Shown: in pieces, positions 37,390 through 50,500 of the stretch
Numbering within the stretch: position 1 is the first letter of the stretch
Layout: each line of letters starts with the position of its first letter
Assembly (NCBI GenBank): GCA_021904315.1
Contig: CM038915.1
Coordinates: forward strand, 12,152,001-12,216,000
From: Sphagnum magellanicum
Lineage: Eukaryota; Streptophyta; Sphagnopsida; Sphagnales; Sphagnaceae
DNA length: 64,000 bases
Direction: 5' to 3'
Notes under the pieces: generated by a model
What the model saw: only the letters and a program-made list of their open reading frames with translations
What the model was told of the DNA's origin: nothing
The model's database searches: none
Translations under genes and position numbers: made by a program

Positions 37390-38055
37390 CATGAAGTAGA
37401 AATGTTGGTGTTATTTTATGGTATCTATAGTAGGTTTAATCTTTTTTTCAAATGGGATTTTCATGTTCTGGAATATATTCAATTTTCATGTGTGTGTTCA
37501 TTGAGAAAAATATTAATGTTTATCTTTTTTATAAACATTTCAATGTGCCAGCCTTTTGTCAATATGGAGATTGCTTGTTTTAGAATGTCATTTTAAGTGT
37601 GCATGAAAAACAACTATAGAAGTGATATATTTCAATTTTTCTTTTTAATGTCATGGGTGGATGAAATTTTTGTGAACATTTGGTGGCATTAGTGATAAAT
37701 ATGAAAAAAAAGTGGCAATCATGTATTTAAGTTTGTGATTTGTGGTCGATAAGGTCTAATCTTCATTTTAGACAACTAGTCTAATTTATACTGAATTCAA
37801 CAAATTTTAATTTGCAGACATTGTTTGTAATTGATGATAGGAGGACATAAATAGTTAATCGAAATTTGGTGAGCACCACATCATTTAGGCTTTAGTTACA
37901 AGTTTGAGTTGATTTAAAACATGTTTGAATTTACACATTCTTATATATATTTTATGCAAATTAATTAGAATATGTCTCAAATTCTAGTAATTCGAAAGCT
38001 ACTATACAATCATATTGAATTTGAATGAAAATTCAAGTTTTTAATGAAAAATTAA
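37390..38055. other. AT-rich intergenic DNA
   Basis: No gene, RNA or element recognised between the DUF7869-type relic and the 38-kb tandem repeat. Confidence 0.5.
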
Positions 38056-38059
38056 GAAA

Positions 38060-38460
38060 GTGCTTATTGGCATGGTGGCAATTCTTCTTGTTTCGTGGTC
38101 ACCAAATGGATTTCGACATTTGCACCATGTTGAATTTTATGTCAAATTCACTTTCTTTTGAAAATTTATGAAGTTACATGAAAACTTGGTTGAAATATGT
38201 CTTATGTGGTGGCCACCAAATGGGTCTTGTTCATCAACCTGTTGAATTTGTTGTCAAATTCAAGTTCTTGTTGATTTTTTGCAATTATATGAAAAGATGG
38301 TTGAAATACGTCCTATTTGGTGACCACCAAATGGGTAAATTTGTTCCCCAATGTGTTGAGTTTGGTTTCAAATTCAATTTTTTGTTGAAAATTTATGCAA
38401 TTACATGAAAAGATGGTTAAAATATGTCCTATTTGGTGGCCACCAAATGTGTTTTGACCT
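38060..38460. repeat. ~114-bp tandem repeat, about 3.5 copies
   Basis: Each unit contains GGTGGCCACCAAATG or a close variant, then a TGTTGAATTT-TGTCAAATTCA segment, a TTTATGCAATTACATG-like segment and AAGATGGTTGAAATATGTCC. The ACATGAAAA core recurs at about 38176, 38288 and 38403. Copies are diverged. No coding role is seen. Confidence 0.85.
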
Positions 38461-38479
38461 CTTCTCACATATTGAATTA

Positions 38480-41250
38480 AGTTCATAATTAAAGTTTAAG
38501 TTTGGAATTAGTTAAATATGTGTTACATACATGTGAAATTAACTATAAAGTTTCACATGTAAATTTTATTTCATTATGGAATTTAAATATTAACTAATCA
38601 AATGAAAGCATATTCAATTTTTGGCCCAAATAAAATTATTAAAATTAATCAAATATTTTTAAATTTAAATAAACACATCATATAATCAAATTATTTTATC
38701 AAATTAAAATATTTCAAAATTCACATGTAGTTTAAATAAATAGTTAATAAATAAGTAGGCAAGTCATAAATAGGTAAGTAGGAAGTACAACATTGGTCAT
38801 AAATCAAAATGTAGGTAATGAATTCAATATTCAAATATTTAAATACATAAGTAGGTACTTATAATGGAGGATGCTAATTTTGTAATTAGTCAAAAGAAAC
38901 ATGGTTAATCAAGAAAATTTGATTGTACAATCACATTGATCAAATTCAAGTAGTGAAGCAAACATGTTGTGAAGAACCACCTAGTCAAAGGTTCTTCACC
39001 TAGTCAAAGGTTAGAGTCATTTTCATTTTCAAAACTCTCAAGTGATTTCCATGTACCAAATAAGTTTTCCCAAATTAAATGCTAATATATTACATCATGT
39101 GTTTATCACCCATTTGATTTTTTTAAAGCCTTTTACAATTTTTTAAATGTGAAATTCTCTTGTAACATTAATTTGGCATGTTGTGTTTCAATGTTTAAAT
39201 AAATTAATGTTAAGACAACAAATGACATGTGTTTAACTATATAATAATTTTATATGATACCAAATATTGTATTTAACGTCACAATTTGACAATTATCCAT
39301 GCAATTTTTAAAACAAAATATCCATAAACTATCCAAATAAACCTAATAACACATTAAATTATCATGAAAGTGGAACTTCATCTTTATTTGTACACAAGAA
39401 ATAACATTTCAATTGTTAAATTTTTAAAAAAATTATGTTCTTTTTAAAGTCAAAAGCATGTCCACAATAGATTGATGATTTAGCCAAATTAAATAATATA
39501 ATTTCATGTTCTTTTCAATACTAGGCCATGATAATCATCAATATACGATTTTCCATGCATTTTGAAAATGAATTTAGTTGCACATATAATTGAAAGCATT
39601 TTAAGTTTAAAAAACCTACTCAACACTATTTACTTGAGTCCTTGTATCATTCAAACAAGCAAATGAATCATTTTGTAATTACACAAGAATCATTGAAATG
39701 CAAATTTATTAATAGTTCAACATTGTCCATGAAACCAAACTACATTTCAATGCGAAAAACTCATATAATTCTTTTTCAAAGTCATAGGGGTGAAAGATTT
39801 TATGGCTATGAACCCATTTCTTGACTCCTTATGGCATGAATATACCTATATACACTTGTTCAATTGTTGTTTGCTCCATTCTTCCATGCCATTGTGTTGG
39901 ACATTTGATTCAAGCCTTTGTTGATTTGGGCACAAGCCTCTTTCAATTACAGTCCAAGCAAAGTAGAAGAGGGACCAAATTAGTTGCTTGAGGATTTGCA
40001 TTTCTACCATTGAGGTTGAACTTCATTCTACCATGCCATTTTGTTGTGGGATATTTTGTTTGAGCTTTGTTGATTTAGGATTTTCTTCTTCCATTGAGGT
40101 TGAACATCATTCTACCATGCCATTTTTGTGGGACATTTTCATTTGAGCTTTGTTGATTTTGTTGTTTTAGGATTTACTTTTTCATTGAGCATGAACACCA
40201 TTTTTCCATGCAACTTTATTTTATTTTATTGAACTAAATTGTATTTGAATTGAATTTGAAAATTTTACTTTCATTCAGTCATATTTTTTGAAATTAAATT
40301 AAATTTCTTCGAATTGTTTGATTTTTTTATGTGGTGTATGGTTAAAGGAGAGAGAATCATAAGAGAAAATCCAGTTTTTAAAGAAATTTCAGTATGGGGA
40401 AATTATATATTTTAATCAACAAAGTACCTTCCCAATGTTGGAATTTACTTTGCAAAGTTGTCTGGTAGCTTTTGTATGTCAAAAGTTCTCACGCCATCAT
40501 TGGCCCAAAGAACACCCTAAAAATATATTAAAAAGTTCAATGCTTCTTTACAAGCCTTAGGATTTGTGTCTTTGTCCTTGGACTTCTTTCTTTGCATGTA
40601 ACTAGTTTTGGTGTCTTATTCAAGTATTTTTGTGTATGATAAAAGTAGAAGGGTAAGAACATTCCCCAAATGAGGGGCACCAATTGAGGGGAGAGGTGAA
40701 TCCATTTGGCCTCGTATTGTGGCCCTTGGTATTGTCCCTCACTCATGGGCTTTACCCATCATATTACTCGAGTCGAAGGTTATTATGAACACAAAAAAAT
40801 ATGCAAATCATGACACATAGGAGGGCGAGGGTTTTTATCCCTACTGCATTAAGAGTGGGAGGGATCTTAAACCTACATAAAAGCCATATCAATTTTTCTA
40901 GTGTAGTTGGCAGGCACATTATAGGCTAAAGAAATTCCTCTATGAAGAGTAGTGGCCATTTCAAAAAATGAAACACTTGCTTGGGCAGCCATTTCATTTT
41001 TTGAAATGCCTACTTTCAGTTTTTTTTCTCTTTTTTCTCTTGTGATATGTAGTGAGTATATCCACTAAGTATGATTGGGAAAAGAACAAAATATAAAGAT
41101 TGACACTAGTCTTTACACTGGATAAAGGCCTCACCTATGAACTTCACAAGATTTGGCCCTGCCCTTGGCTCCACCTAGTGTGGGCCCTATAATTAAGGTG
41201 ATACCTTACACATAAGAATGATCTTTTTGAAGTCAACTCCCCAAGGAAAA
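38480..41250. other. AT-rich intergenic DNA
   Basis: No gene recognised. A phrase of the type CATTCTACCATGCCATTTTGTTG followed by TTTGAGCTTTGTTGATT recurs imperfectly around 39880-40190, a diverged short tandem repeat. Confidence 0.45.
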
Positions 41251-41262
41251 TCTCAAAGTTCA

Positions 41263-41905
41263 AATTTCAGGAATCTTACAAAAGCATTAAGGTTGAATAG
41301 GGTAGGGTGTTCTAAGGAAGGGCTATTATTAGTCCAGGCCAAAAATGGTGGCACCCAATTTTCATAATAGAATTTCCTTGCAACCAATGAGAGAAGTCGC
41401 ATCATGGAGCGAAGGTTGAAAAAAGAATGGAAGGTTACACCCAACACAAATAATCCTTCTTTTTCTTTTCTTCTTCTTAAGAAGGACTTACAATTATTTG
41501 AATAAAAAATTAACCAAGTTAACAAAGTTAACAAATTTCACAGTTAATTTCAGGAATCTTACAAAAAGCATAAGGTTTGAATAGTAGTAGGGTGTTCTTA
41601 GGAAGGGCTATTAGTCCAGGCCAAAAATGGTGGCACCCAATTGTAGGAATAGAATTTCCATGCAACAAATGAGAACTCTCGTCGTGTAGTGAAGGTTGAA
41701 AAAGAATGGAAGATTACACCCAACACAAATAATCCTTCTTTTTTTCTTATGAAGGACTTACAAGTTATATGATAGAAAATGTACCAATGTACATTTTTCC
41801 AAGTACGTGGTGTGTTTGATAAATAAAGTTCTATAGGGTTTTGATGATGATTCTTTTTCTTCTTCTTCTTCTTAAGGACTTACAATGATATGAATACAAA
41901 AACAA
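41263..41905. repeat. 284-bp tandem duplication plus partial third copy, upstream of the GT77 gene
   Basis: ATTTCAGGAATCTTACA at 41263 recurs at 41547. The two copies share the segments GGGCTATTAGTCCAGGCCA, ATGGTGGCACCCAATT, TACACCCAACACAAATAATC and an AAGGACTTACAA end. A third partial copy of the TTCTTCTTAAGGACTTACAA end lies at about 41862-41890. It sits within 1 kb upstream of the GT77 start codon, so it may overlap that promoter. Confidence 0.88.
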
Positions 41906-42148
41906 GGGCAAGTTGACCAAGTTCACATCAAAGAAAAGCGGGGACTTGAGAACAAAGAACTTGAAATTTAGCTTGCTCCAAGCACTTTCAGGTTGGTTTG
42001 AAAATCAAGTCTAGAGAACAGAAGATTTTTGTTTTGTAGAAGAATCATGTTATTCAATTTAGGGTTTCAGCACTTGTAGTAATAGTAATAGTAGTAGTTT
42101 TGAGTCTGAATTAGTACAGTTCAGTATTCTTATTGATTCAGGACCTGC

Positions 42149-45100
42149 ATGATGTTGCCCGAACTCCACGAGTACAGTTGCAGCCAAGGCACTAAGGCCA
42201 AGAAGATCATTGCAGTGGTGTTAACCGCTGCACTGCTCGGGGTGCCATATTTGATCTCTTTACATAAGCCTACTGTGCTTCTTCTGACGAATCACTTCAA
42301 CTATCTTGTTTCAAGTAGACATGAGAATCATCAGATACCAACAGCTGCAGCACCAGACTCGTATGTAAGTCTAAGAAGAAGGAGAAGAAAAGAAGAATCA
42401 GAACACCCAATAATTATTCTTCAACCTCTTGCAATACTCTGGCAGCTGTGGATCTCTTCAGAGCAGTTACTAGCTACTTGGGTCGTCTTTATATTTAAAT
42501 TCATGGCAGATTGATTTCTCTCAAGCAATCTCGAGATGGGTTTTTGATTACTTGTTTAATTCATCAGATTCACATCTGATTATAGATCTATGGAAAACAC
42601 ACATGAGCAAAATTTGTCTGAATTAGATACAGTCTGTAGATAGACTTTTGTTTTTTGTGACGAAAGAATTATTGTTCTATTGCTCGCTGATGGGTTCTTC
42701 TAGTTGAGGATGTAACTATTTGGAAAAGATCATGTGAGCTCGGCGCTTGTACTAGCCTTGCTTGCTTGCTTGCTGGCTGCAAATTAGGAGCAATGAAAAT
42801 TTATTCCCAATTCTAGGGCCAATTAACCTTGACTGTTATCTAGCCTGTTGCTGTGGAGCAGGTCACTGCATCAACTCGGCCTCCCGAAGCTGATCCTGCG
42901 CAGCAGCTGCAAGCTCCACAGCAAGAGCCTGCAGGCACTGATCTAGTGGAGCAGCGTAATTCGCCAACTCCAGCTCCCGGGCAGATTGGTGTGACCAGCG
43001 TCGAAGCCCCTGCAGCAGGAGACGATGTGAAGATTGTTGACCAGCAGCAGCCGGTACTGGCCCCAGCTCCTGGAGGACAGCAAGCAGCCAACACTTCTAA
43101 TCCTCCTGAGGAAATTCTTGCTGCACAGCAACCTGCAGAATCTCCCAAAGTACAGCAGCAGCAGCAGGTAAGCATGATCATCTCCAAGGAAATGTCAACC
43201 TGCAGGACAGGAATAATTACTTGAACCCTCTGAGCAAACTATTGCTGTGAACTCATTAGCAGGGCAATTTACCAGTAAAGTAATGCCGCAAAATTTATGA
43301 GATTCTTGATGGGGAAGAAACAGGTGCTGGAGTCACAGATCATAGCAGGCCAGGAGCTGCAGCAGGATGAGTGGAAAGTGCTGGAAGATTTGCTTGTGAA
43401 GGCTTCAATGGGGAACAACAAGACTGTGATCATAACAAGCTTGAACCAAGCCTGGGCAGCTCCAGCTGCCAATCAAAACCACAACATGAGTATGTTCAGT
43501 CTGTTTCTGGAGGGCTTCCGCAATGGTGAAGGCACCCAACACCTTCTGGATCACCTCATTGTTGTGGCTCTTGACAACAAGGCTTACAATTCCTGCATGC
43601 AGGAATCTCACCGGTTACATTGTTTCAAGCTCAAGTCTACTGAAGGTGTTGATTTCTCACCGGAACAAGTGTTCATGTCAACTGACTATGTGAAGATGGT
43701 CTGGAAACGTTTTGAGTACTTGGGACATGTTCTCAGCCTTGGCTACAACTTCATTTTCTCGGTAACAATTACAAAACACAGCACACTAGTACTGAATATA
43801 GTACATGATCATACTGTATAATATAATTTCTGATCAAGATTCTTGAATTTCCAGCTTCATCAGCTGGAAGGCTGGTCATAATTCATTTGCACCCATTCAA
43901 TAGGGATACTTTGGTCTAGTCAAATGAAGGTGTGACATTTCTAGGAGTACCACCACCCAAGGATATTTTTGCCCGTAACTTCTAATCTTTGTAATACTTG
44001 TTCTGTTGCAAACTAGCTGCAGCACACCCACAAGGCCCATGTGGGTGTGCAGAAAGTCTTGTGTTTCTTGAGTTCATTGTAGCCTTATGGATAAAACAAC
44101 AATTTGGTGATGTCTTGCATGTGTTGCAGGATGTAGATATTCTATGGTTCCGTGACCCCTTCCTCCACTTTGATGCCAGTAAGGACTTCCAAATAGCAGC
44201 TGACATATATGCCGGGACACCAGAGTCACCCAAGAACTCCGCAAATGCGGGCTTCTATTTTGCACACTCCAACAAGCGCACACTTTCTTTCTTTCAATAT
44301 TGGAATGCCACCCACAATCGACATCGAGCACCCAAAAATGAGCAAGATGCATTCAATATCATTGTCAAAGAACAAGGCTTTCTCGACATTGGCCTCAAGT
44401 ACAATTTCTTGGATGCACGCTACTTCTCCTCATTTTGTCATGTAAGTACCACCCAAAATCTTCAACCTTAATCAGGTGCTACACAATTGATAACATAAAA
44501 ATAATGTTGTCTGTTTGTGCCATTCATACCTCTTCCAAGCCTAACTTCATCACTTCTTTCCCTTTCCCAGCTACATGGATATGAAACTGCAATTTAACAT
44601 GTGCGTTTTCATGTCCATGTTATGTATAATCAAATTAAAATTGACATAAATAGTGATGAACTACTGAAAACCATATTATGGCATCATAAGAGGAAAAATC
44701 CATGGGGGGATTTTGCTTCTTTTGGAACCTTGCCCAAAGCACTTGTAATAACAATAAATGAAACATAATATTTCTCTCATCATCAATTGTCACACTAGCT
44801 CTCAATTGTTCCATTCAACATTTTAGTACTAGTACACATGCATGAATGCATCAATGAATGCATGATTCTTTTGCCTCAAGCTAGAACTTCTCAAATTGTG
44901 ACAAGATGTTTTGTTTTGTTTTGTTTTTGTGCAGATGAATGATGACATGGGAAAGGTGGTCACACTGCATGGAAACTGTTGTGTAGGTCAACAGAGAAAA
45001 CTATATGATCTTCGACTATGTCTGAATGACTGGGCTTCTTACAAAGCTCTAAGCACTCAACAGAAACTGTCAGACAAGAGGATTGCTCTATGGCGAGCTC

Positions 45101-45171
45101 CCAAACGCTGCAAGTCACGGAAAAGGTCTAAAAGAGGGAATTTAGGTCTACTTCAAAACCCTAAACCTTAA
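42149..45171 (+). CDS. GT77-family nucleotide-diphospho-sugar transferase, type II membrane
   Basis: Five exons, all joined in phase 0: 42149-42364, 42844-43167, 43324-43761, 44130-44441 and 44935-45171 (508 residues, TAA stop). Residues about 19-38 (KKIIAVVLTAALLGVPYLIS) form a signal anchor, implying a Golgi lumenal enzyme. Exon 2 encodes a Gln/Pro/Ala-rich stem of about 108 residues ending in a Gln run. Exons 3-5 form the catalytic domain of the Nucleotid_trans (PF03407) type: LDNKAY-x-SC, LGYNFIFS, the metal/nucleotide-sugar DxD motif DVDILWFRDP starting at residue 327, AGFYFAHSN, NEQDAFN, and C-terminal LHGNCCVGQQRKLYDLR. The family includes cell-wall arabinosyl- and xylosyltransferases; the substrate here is unknown. 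The exon 3 acceptor (before 43324) has a poor pyrimidine tract, so that boundary is least certain. The start could be Met1 or Met2. Confidence 0.9.
43946..43973. mobile_element. End fragment of the 33-kb TIR element family, in GT77 intron 3
   Basis: The minus strand reads GGGCAAAAATATCCTTGGGT followed by GGTGG, close to the TIR at 32992 and 33795. Only one end is seen, inside intron 3 (43762-44129). It is therefore a relic or solo end. Confidence 0.4.
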
Positions 45172-47515
45172 ACCCTAGACTATACATTGATCCATTGTTG
45201 CCCCAATTAAGCAAAATTATGCTTGCATGGGCATTAATCAGATCTTTAAATATCACCAAACATTTAGATCATAGAACTAATCCTCACATGTTATTAATAA
45301 CCCCGATTCAAGAATTGAGACTTGCAGACATAGTCATTGAATTTTCTTTTCTTGGATTAATTATTGAGAGCTTTCAGGAGAGTCCACTCCCTGAGAGGCA
45401 GCAGCTGTTAAACGTGCACTTAAATCATATCCTTAGTTTCCATCTCTTGGTAGTGCCTTGCTTAATTAAGAATTAGGGATTATAGCTTGTGTGTTGTGAA
45501 ATAAGTCAGAAAGTTTTAGGGATGTATAGCTTGTGCATTGTGGAGTCAGTCTGTCTTAGTGCAATGCACCCAAGTGGGAGAGGAATAGATATGATGATGT
45601 GTAGAATCATGCCCATGTAATTGTTTGTAGAAATTTCACCACCACTACATGTATAAACCAAGGACATGTGCATTATTGCTTTTGCATTTGATGAGGAGAC
45701 TTGATTATTTACACAGTTGTCAACAAGATCATATGGAGGATGGCGTTTTAGAATGTGGAGTTTGATGGCATTTTAGCAGTTGGTTATTGTCATGATTAGT
45801 TGACAAGCAGTGGAGCATCATCATCTGAACATGTTTTGCTTAAAGGATATATAATTTGGTTACTATTCATTGTTATTCTTATGCTTTGCAAGGTGTTTTA
45901 ATAAAGTGCAAGCTTTCATGATCATATCATGTATTAGAGCTTGCTAAGTAGTCTATTGAAAGTCAATTGTGATTTTGTACTCGTACATATATTGTATATG
46001 GTGAAGTGGTTGATACAGTTGTGGCAACAAAGCCTGAGCATCCATGCAAGGAAGCCATGATACAAAGCTTGGCAAGAATGACATTCATTCCGCAATGGAT
46101 GAATGCGAGCCATGGCGTCAAATGCCCATGGGTGTCATAACCAGTGTTCGTTGGTTATTGCTTTTTTTTCTTAATAGCCACCAGGTAGGTGTTTTTTCTT
46201 TTGGAATTTTTTTGAGGATCAAACAGGTTATCAATATCAATATCAAAAAGTTGGATGCTGAGTAAGTTATCAAATAATCAATTGAGAACCATTGGTGAAC
46301 CTGCTGGTTACACATTGGTTACTTAGGGGTTTTTTAATTTATAATTATATATTTCAAAAATTCTGTATGTGTTTAAAAATTGATAACCTACCTGGATGAT
46401 AATCAGGTCAGCTAGGTAGGTTACTAGATTTTGAAATGTTAATACTAAATGGTTATCAATTTAATCAGTTATCAAAAAATCAATAACCAGCTGGTAGGTT
46501 ACTCTAAGTAAAGAAGCAGCTATGGGTATCTGAGAACTCAGAAACATTACAAGAACATTAAGGTCTGGGGTGGCAGATAATGTCATTTTCTTGACCGCAC
46601 CATATGACATAACCTTCCATGGATGATCATACACTTGTAGTAGTGACCAAAATGTGTTTGTTGAACACGAATTTTTGTTTAAATCGTTGAATTTGTCACC
46701 CCAGATCTTAATGTCATGAATGGCATGCCCTGCCCACTATGTTGGGTGTGTCACCTAGCTTGCCCTAAATGGGCTCGCCTAGTGCTTCACCTAACATAAT
46801 GGACCTGGGGCTTGACCATCCCATACTACATTATCTTTTCTAATCATAAAAACAGGGAGCACAGGTTGTGAACATAGAACAGAGCACAAAGGCTTGTGGG
46901 TGGACTGAACTCAACACCATCATGATATGTGCGGCAAGAGGTGATTTCTGGTAGAAAACTTGGATTAGCCACAAGAACATATGATTTGAGACCAGCAACA
47001 AAGGTCCAACAAAATGGAGCAATCCTATTGGTTGAGAGTCATAAATTAGATCCAAGGCCTTTAGATAGGTGGGTCAGTGCGTGTAGTTGTTGCTGTTAGC
47101 AACAAGAGCAATCACTAGGGGATTCTTGCACAGCTCAGCAAGTGCAGGAAGGTAGCAAGGAGTGTATGCACAAGTGTGAATGCAGTCAGACAATAACCAT
47201 GCTACTACTGTTGCCTCTACACAAGACACATACAAATTAGGGTTTTGGGGGGGGTGGGGGGAGGGGATTTGTTTTTGTCTGACAGGGTGGGCAGGGCAAG
47301 GCAGGGCAAGACAAAATGGGGCAAGGGCAAGGCAGGGCGAGGCAAAGCTGGATAGGGGCAAGGCAGGGCAGGCAAGTAGGGCCCTTGAGCAACATTACAT
47401 GCACACGAGTAGTGGCGAATCTACAATTGGTTTCATTTGCTATTCCCACCCATTCATTGGGTTTTTGTGAGTCTGCTTCCATATGTTTCGTTCAAGTTTT
47501 TTCGCTTTGTTTGTA
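45172..47515. other. GT77 downstream region and intergenic DNA
   Basis: The first few hundred bases are probably 3-prime UTR. AAACCCTAAA-type words flank the GT77 stop codon. No further gene is recognised. A purine-rich GGCAAGG/GGGCAAG low-complexity tract lies at about 47280-47380, just outside the pogo-like element. Confidence 0.5.
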
Positions 47516-47519
47516 AGTA

Positions 47520-50500
47520 CCGTAGTGCCACGAAAGGTTCGGGCGGGCTGTAACGATCAATTTAATTAATCTTGAGGAAATGTTTTGGAAAAGGTCCATC
47601 AGTGCTGCAGGAAATGCATTGTTTTCAAGGGAAAGGTCCAGTAATCTGCCAAAAAGGTCCATTACAAGTCCAAGCCAATTTCCATTTTTTTTTGTTTTGA
47701 TGTTGCAAGCACACATATGCAACATTCTGAGCATACAGGCATTTATCTGCACTCTGCATTGATTTGCATTGCACAACAAGGAAGAACCTATGCACAAGTC
47801 ACAGCTTGTGGAATGGCGTCGTGATGACATTCTTGTTACATTTGCCTCACAAAAGATGACACTGACCGTAACGACTCCAGACCACCAGGTGCATTGCACC
47901 ATGGTGAACTCAGTCCTTGAACTGCACATACATGTTGCTCCAATCAAAGACATCCGGCAGAGGCTCCAAGTCGAAAGCAACGCTCAGTGCCTCACTTACA
48001 CACAATGCACCACCCTCATACAAGCCTGGATGATTATTCCCTACCGTCATGAATTCTTGAATGTTCTGGACCAGCCGGAACGAAGCTTTGACACAGCGAG
48101 TGAAGAACTACTGGCAGATCAATGACCCTTGTGAGAAATCTGCAGTAGCCAAACCTGCCTGAATGCTGGCCAATGCTGCAGTGCGAACATTGTCATCAAG
48201 CTTGAGAACAGGGGAGGAAAGAAAGGCAATCAAAGTTGACCATGCCTCGACACTGCCCTCATAAGAAGTGACAGCATCTCTCAAAGCTTCACGCACCATC
48301 TGAGCCTGTGCTTTTCCCTCTTCTGACTGCACACTATCCATCCCGCCAACATTGTTGACCTCTCTTTCTCCAAAGTAACCACCATCATCCACTTGCATTG
48401 CATCATCATCACCCTCCCCATCCTAAGCAGAATCAAAATGCCCTGGATCTTCCACTGCCACTTCGCCACCCTCCACATTATCCACCGGGGCATTATCATC
48501 CAAAGCCAACAAGCTATCTGCAGCTGCCTCAGCAGTTGCAGTTGCTACTCGGACTGCATACGCCTCCATCCCTACCTGCAACACCTCGCTCTGCAATGCC
48601 AACTACTCATCAATCTGCAGGTATTCCTCGGCAGCAATGGCTTACGCAGCAACATTCTGAATGGATGTTGCTGCTGCCGCTGCTGACGAGGATGCCCCAA
48701 CAGCCTTTGCGGTTGCCCTCGCAGTCAGCTGCGCCAAAGGAACAAGATCATCTTCGTCAGGCTCAAAATCGAAACCTTTAGAAAACAGCTGTTGTTCATC
48801 CTCATCACCAATCTCCGCATCATATCCTTGCGGGACCCTCCACAACTTGCCTACATCACGCATCTTGCCAGCGGCTCGCTGCACTTGCCTATCAAAAGTA
48901 GCATGCAACCCTGTAATCTGCCAAGCCTTTTTCACAATGGATGCATCTCCATTCAAGCGCTCCCATGACGACAACAACCAGCCAACCGAAAGATCACGCA
49001 TGACACCCATAGCCGTGCCCACCTTTACTTCACCAATAGCATGGCCCTACAATTGCTGCCCCACATCCTGAACATACCACAAGTGGTATGTAGCCTTGAC
49101 AGTAGCCTTGACAACAACCTTAAAGGGGCGATTCAAGCCTGTGTCCGCAAGCTGAAACTTACTGGTGGTTCCCCCTAGCACAAACAAGATGATCAAGTGG
49201 GGATACTCCTCCTTCATCCACGATAGGAACTCCTCACTCTTATGCACAGACCAGCAGTCTATGAGCAGGACTGCCTTTTGATTAACTGGCAGCTGGCCAT
49301 TACTGGCCTTGATCATGCTCCTGACATACGGGTCAATCACTCCAATGATATATTTGCGCATGCTGCCCTGACTAGACCAATGAGTGGGTGTCTGAGCAAA
49401 CACGAAGCCTTTGGCAGCTACAGTTGCACGGCATAGCACGTTGGGCAAAGCTCTCAAACTGCCCTCTGCCCCACCATAGATGACTTGCAAGGGCAGCATT
49501 TTGCCACTTGCAGCTGACGCAAGCACAGCAGTGTAGCCCCGCTTGTCATCACCATTTGCCACGCTGACATCCAGAGAATTCTTGGTGTGATAGGTGCGAG
49601 CATTGCCGGCCGGCACAAGTTGCATCCCTGTCTAATCCCAGTTGATGACCTGCATGAGAAGGAAAGGGAGAAGAAATTTCGTGAGGCAAACTTTCTTCAA
49701 CCAAACACGCGAAACAACGATTCAGAGCATCGTATTGACATTGACATCTGTGCACTACGGGGTGGTGCAAGGCATTCTTGCTCCCACCAGGAAGTTGAAA
49801 TTCTGTGCAAAGCAATGCAATGATATCCCATGTATTACAAGCAGTTAAGGCGGTGACCATGCGCAAATCTTGGCATAGCCAGATAAGAAGTCAAAAGCTA
49901 GCAGTGTAATGCAAATATAAATCAACACATGGATGCACATTGTTCTGCAGTTTCACACAGCTTACCAGCTCTGGTGGGATGCCCTCACGATCCACAATGT
50001 TAGCTAGGCGGTGCTTCAGCGTGTCTCCCTGCTCCTGCCAGTCCTTTGGCAGATTTTGCGCTGCTGTGGTGGCCTTCTTGTAGCTCCAACCCATCTCCTG
50101 ACTGGTAAACTTACGGCACCACTGCCGGCTGACGCGGAAAGTGGTGCCGTTGTCGAACACAACCCCTGCTATTGTTGCTACTGCCCCAAACACCAGCAAC
50201 ACACCAATGGTCAGGCTGCGGATGATGCTAGAGTTGATGGCTGCACCGCTCTTGCGCTGGTCCTCCAATAGTGTCTTGAGGGCCCCTTTTGCTATGCCCA
50301 TGTCCTACTTCTCCAGCATAAGCTTGCGCCCAGGCCTAGCTACAAAGCTCTTGCCATGGTTCAGCGCCTCCTGATACTGCGGCAGCAGCTGGACTTTTTT
50401 CTGATGAGGTACCAGCCACCCCTGCACTGTGCTGACAGCCAAAGCCTGGAAGCGACCATGGGGCAGTGAGCGTAGCTTGCTGACTGCTGCTGTCACATTG

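Noticed and set aside
42840..43187. Minus-strand Cys/Gly/Ala-rich ORF
   Set aside because: It is the shadow of GT77 exon 2; the CAG repeats on the plus strand read as CTG/TGC on the other.
47180..47520. GGCAAGG-rich ORF beside the pogo-like element
   Set aside because: Simple purine-rich low complexity with no protein resemblance; it lies outside the element's TIR.
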